From assembly GCA_002413265.1 (NCBI GenBank), contig DHWR01000276.1:28694-35550 (forward strand): 6,857 nt of DNA. The letters run 5' to 3'. This document shows positions 6,502 through 6,857 of the stretch, piece after piece. The notes under the pieces are model-generated. The model made no database searches, was not told the origin of the DNA, and saw only the letters and a program-made list of their open reading frames with translations. The position numbers and the translations under genes were made by a program. Each line of letters opens with the position of its first letter. The stretch's first letter is position 1. The stretch is from Chloroflexi bacterium UBA5177 (GTDB lineage Bacteria > Chloroflexota > UBA5177).

Positions 6502-6857
6502 CAACGACTACTGCCGTTGACGTCCGTCTGCGCCGGCTCAGTTCGGGTGGCCGTCGCACTTATCTCACCGTCCTCCTGCTCCGCGGATGAGAACGTGGCC
6601 CCCAGGGCTGCGATGCTGTCGAGCTCGGATGGGACCACGAATAGCTTGCTCGCCGAGCCCTCGGCCATCTTCGGCAAAGCTTGCAGATACAGGTATTTGA
6701 GGATCTCGGGAGTTGGATGCGAGCTGTTCAGCGCACCGAAGACCACATCGATGGCCTTTGCCTGCGCCTTCTGGACCGTGATCAGCGCCTGCCCCTCGCC
6801 TTCGGCTCGGAGCACGGCCGACTGGCGTTCACCCTCGGCTTTCAGGATCGCCGACTG
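6501..6857 (-). CDS. SPFH/Band 7 domain protein (paraslipin/stomatin-like), C-terminal part only
   Basis: The last 118 residues of a gene entering from the right edge. The window opens inside the alanine/glutamate-rich coiled coil: QSAILKAEGER is followed by QSAVLRAEGEGQA, an 11-residue tandem that is typical of the helical region after the SPFH domain. Then come TPEILKYLYLQALPKMAEG, SASKLFVVPSEL and an alanine- and threonine-rich tail ending GSSR. The ALPKMAEG...KLFVVPS stretch matches the conserved C-terminal segment of bacterial paraslipins (QmcA-like). These proteins sit at the inner membrane through an N-terminal segment, not visible here, form large ring oligomers and help organise membrane domains and proteases such as FtsH or partner NfeD proteins. 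No NfeD gene is in the window. The TGA stop at 6503-6501 overlaps the next gene's ATG by one base, so the flavin oxidase is likely translated by coupling. The class is secure; the exact subfamily is less so. Confidence 0.92.
   Translation of the reverse strand, partial: QSAILKAEGERQSAVLRAEGEGQALITVQKAQAKAIDVVFGALNSSHPTPEILKYLYLQALPKMAEGSASKLFVVPSELDSIAALGATFSSAEQEDGEISATATRTEPAQTDVNGSSR
6792..6857 (-). repeat. Two tandem 33-base imperfect repeats in the SPFH coiled coil
   Basis: Reading the minus strand, 6857-6825 and 6824-6792 each encode 11 residues, QSAILKAEGER and QSAVLRAEGEG. At the DNA level both begin CAGTCGGC and then diverge mainly at third positions. This is the normal heptad-like A/E/K-rich repeat of SPFH proteins rather than a mobile repeat. 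More copies may lie beyond the edge. Confidence 0.6.

Noticed and set aside
1..6857. CRISPR array, tRNA, rRNA, insertion sequence or phage attachment site
   Set aside because: I saw no regularly spaced repeats, no tRNA-like cloverleaf, no transposase and no flanking terminal repeats. The genes are tightly packed and look chromosomal.

Overview
The window is GC-rich bacterial DNA, densely coded, with six protein-coding genes and no RNA gene, CRISPR array or insertion sequence that I could see. The gene set (a K+-independent proton-pumping pyrophosphatase, a DUF6391-type membrane protein, a HerA-type ATPase next to a HAS-barrel-like partner, a BBE-type flavin oxidase and an SPFH/paraslipin protein) suggests an environmental, probably uncultured, bacterium. 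From memory, DUF6391 proteins and the HAS-barrel/HerA pair occur in Cyanobacteria, Chloroflexota and related Terrabacteria lineages (Dormibacterota, Eremiobacterota). That placement is an inference; no rRNA or marker gene is present to settle it.

Layout. Positions 1-2559 (minus strand) hold a membrane energy module: the DUF6391 gene is upstream of hppA, 82 bases apart, and hppA runs off the left edge without its last conserved segment. A divergent intergenic region of about 170 bases (2560-2729) separates this from a plus-strand pair at 2730-4985. In that pair a 196-residue HAS-barrel-like protein is followed after 3 bases by a 553-residue HerA/FtsK-superfamily ATPase. The HerA gene converges on a minus-strand pair at the right: an SPFH-domain protein, cut by the right edge, whose stop codon overlaps the start codon of a BBE-type FAD oxidoreductase. 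The 133-base convergent gap (4986-5118) contains a perfect 7-bp hairpin with a possible 5-bp outer extension but no T-tract.

How the genes may work together. The pyrophosphatase turns PPi hydrolysis into a proton gradient and keeps biosynthesis pulled forward; DUF6391 may share its transcript, but its function is unknown. The HAS-barrel protein and HerA are very probably co-translated and may form one hexameric DNA-translocating complex. HerA's usual nuclease partner NurA is not in the window. The SPFH protein and flavin oxidase are translationally coupled although their families have no established shared pathway. The points most worth following up are the HAS-barrel/HerA pair and the HxxEH plus HPRCGTN motifs in the DUF6391 protein. 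I did not find a clear defence or mobile system.
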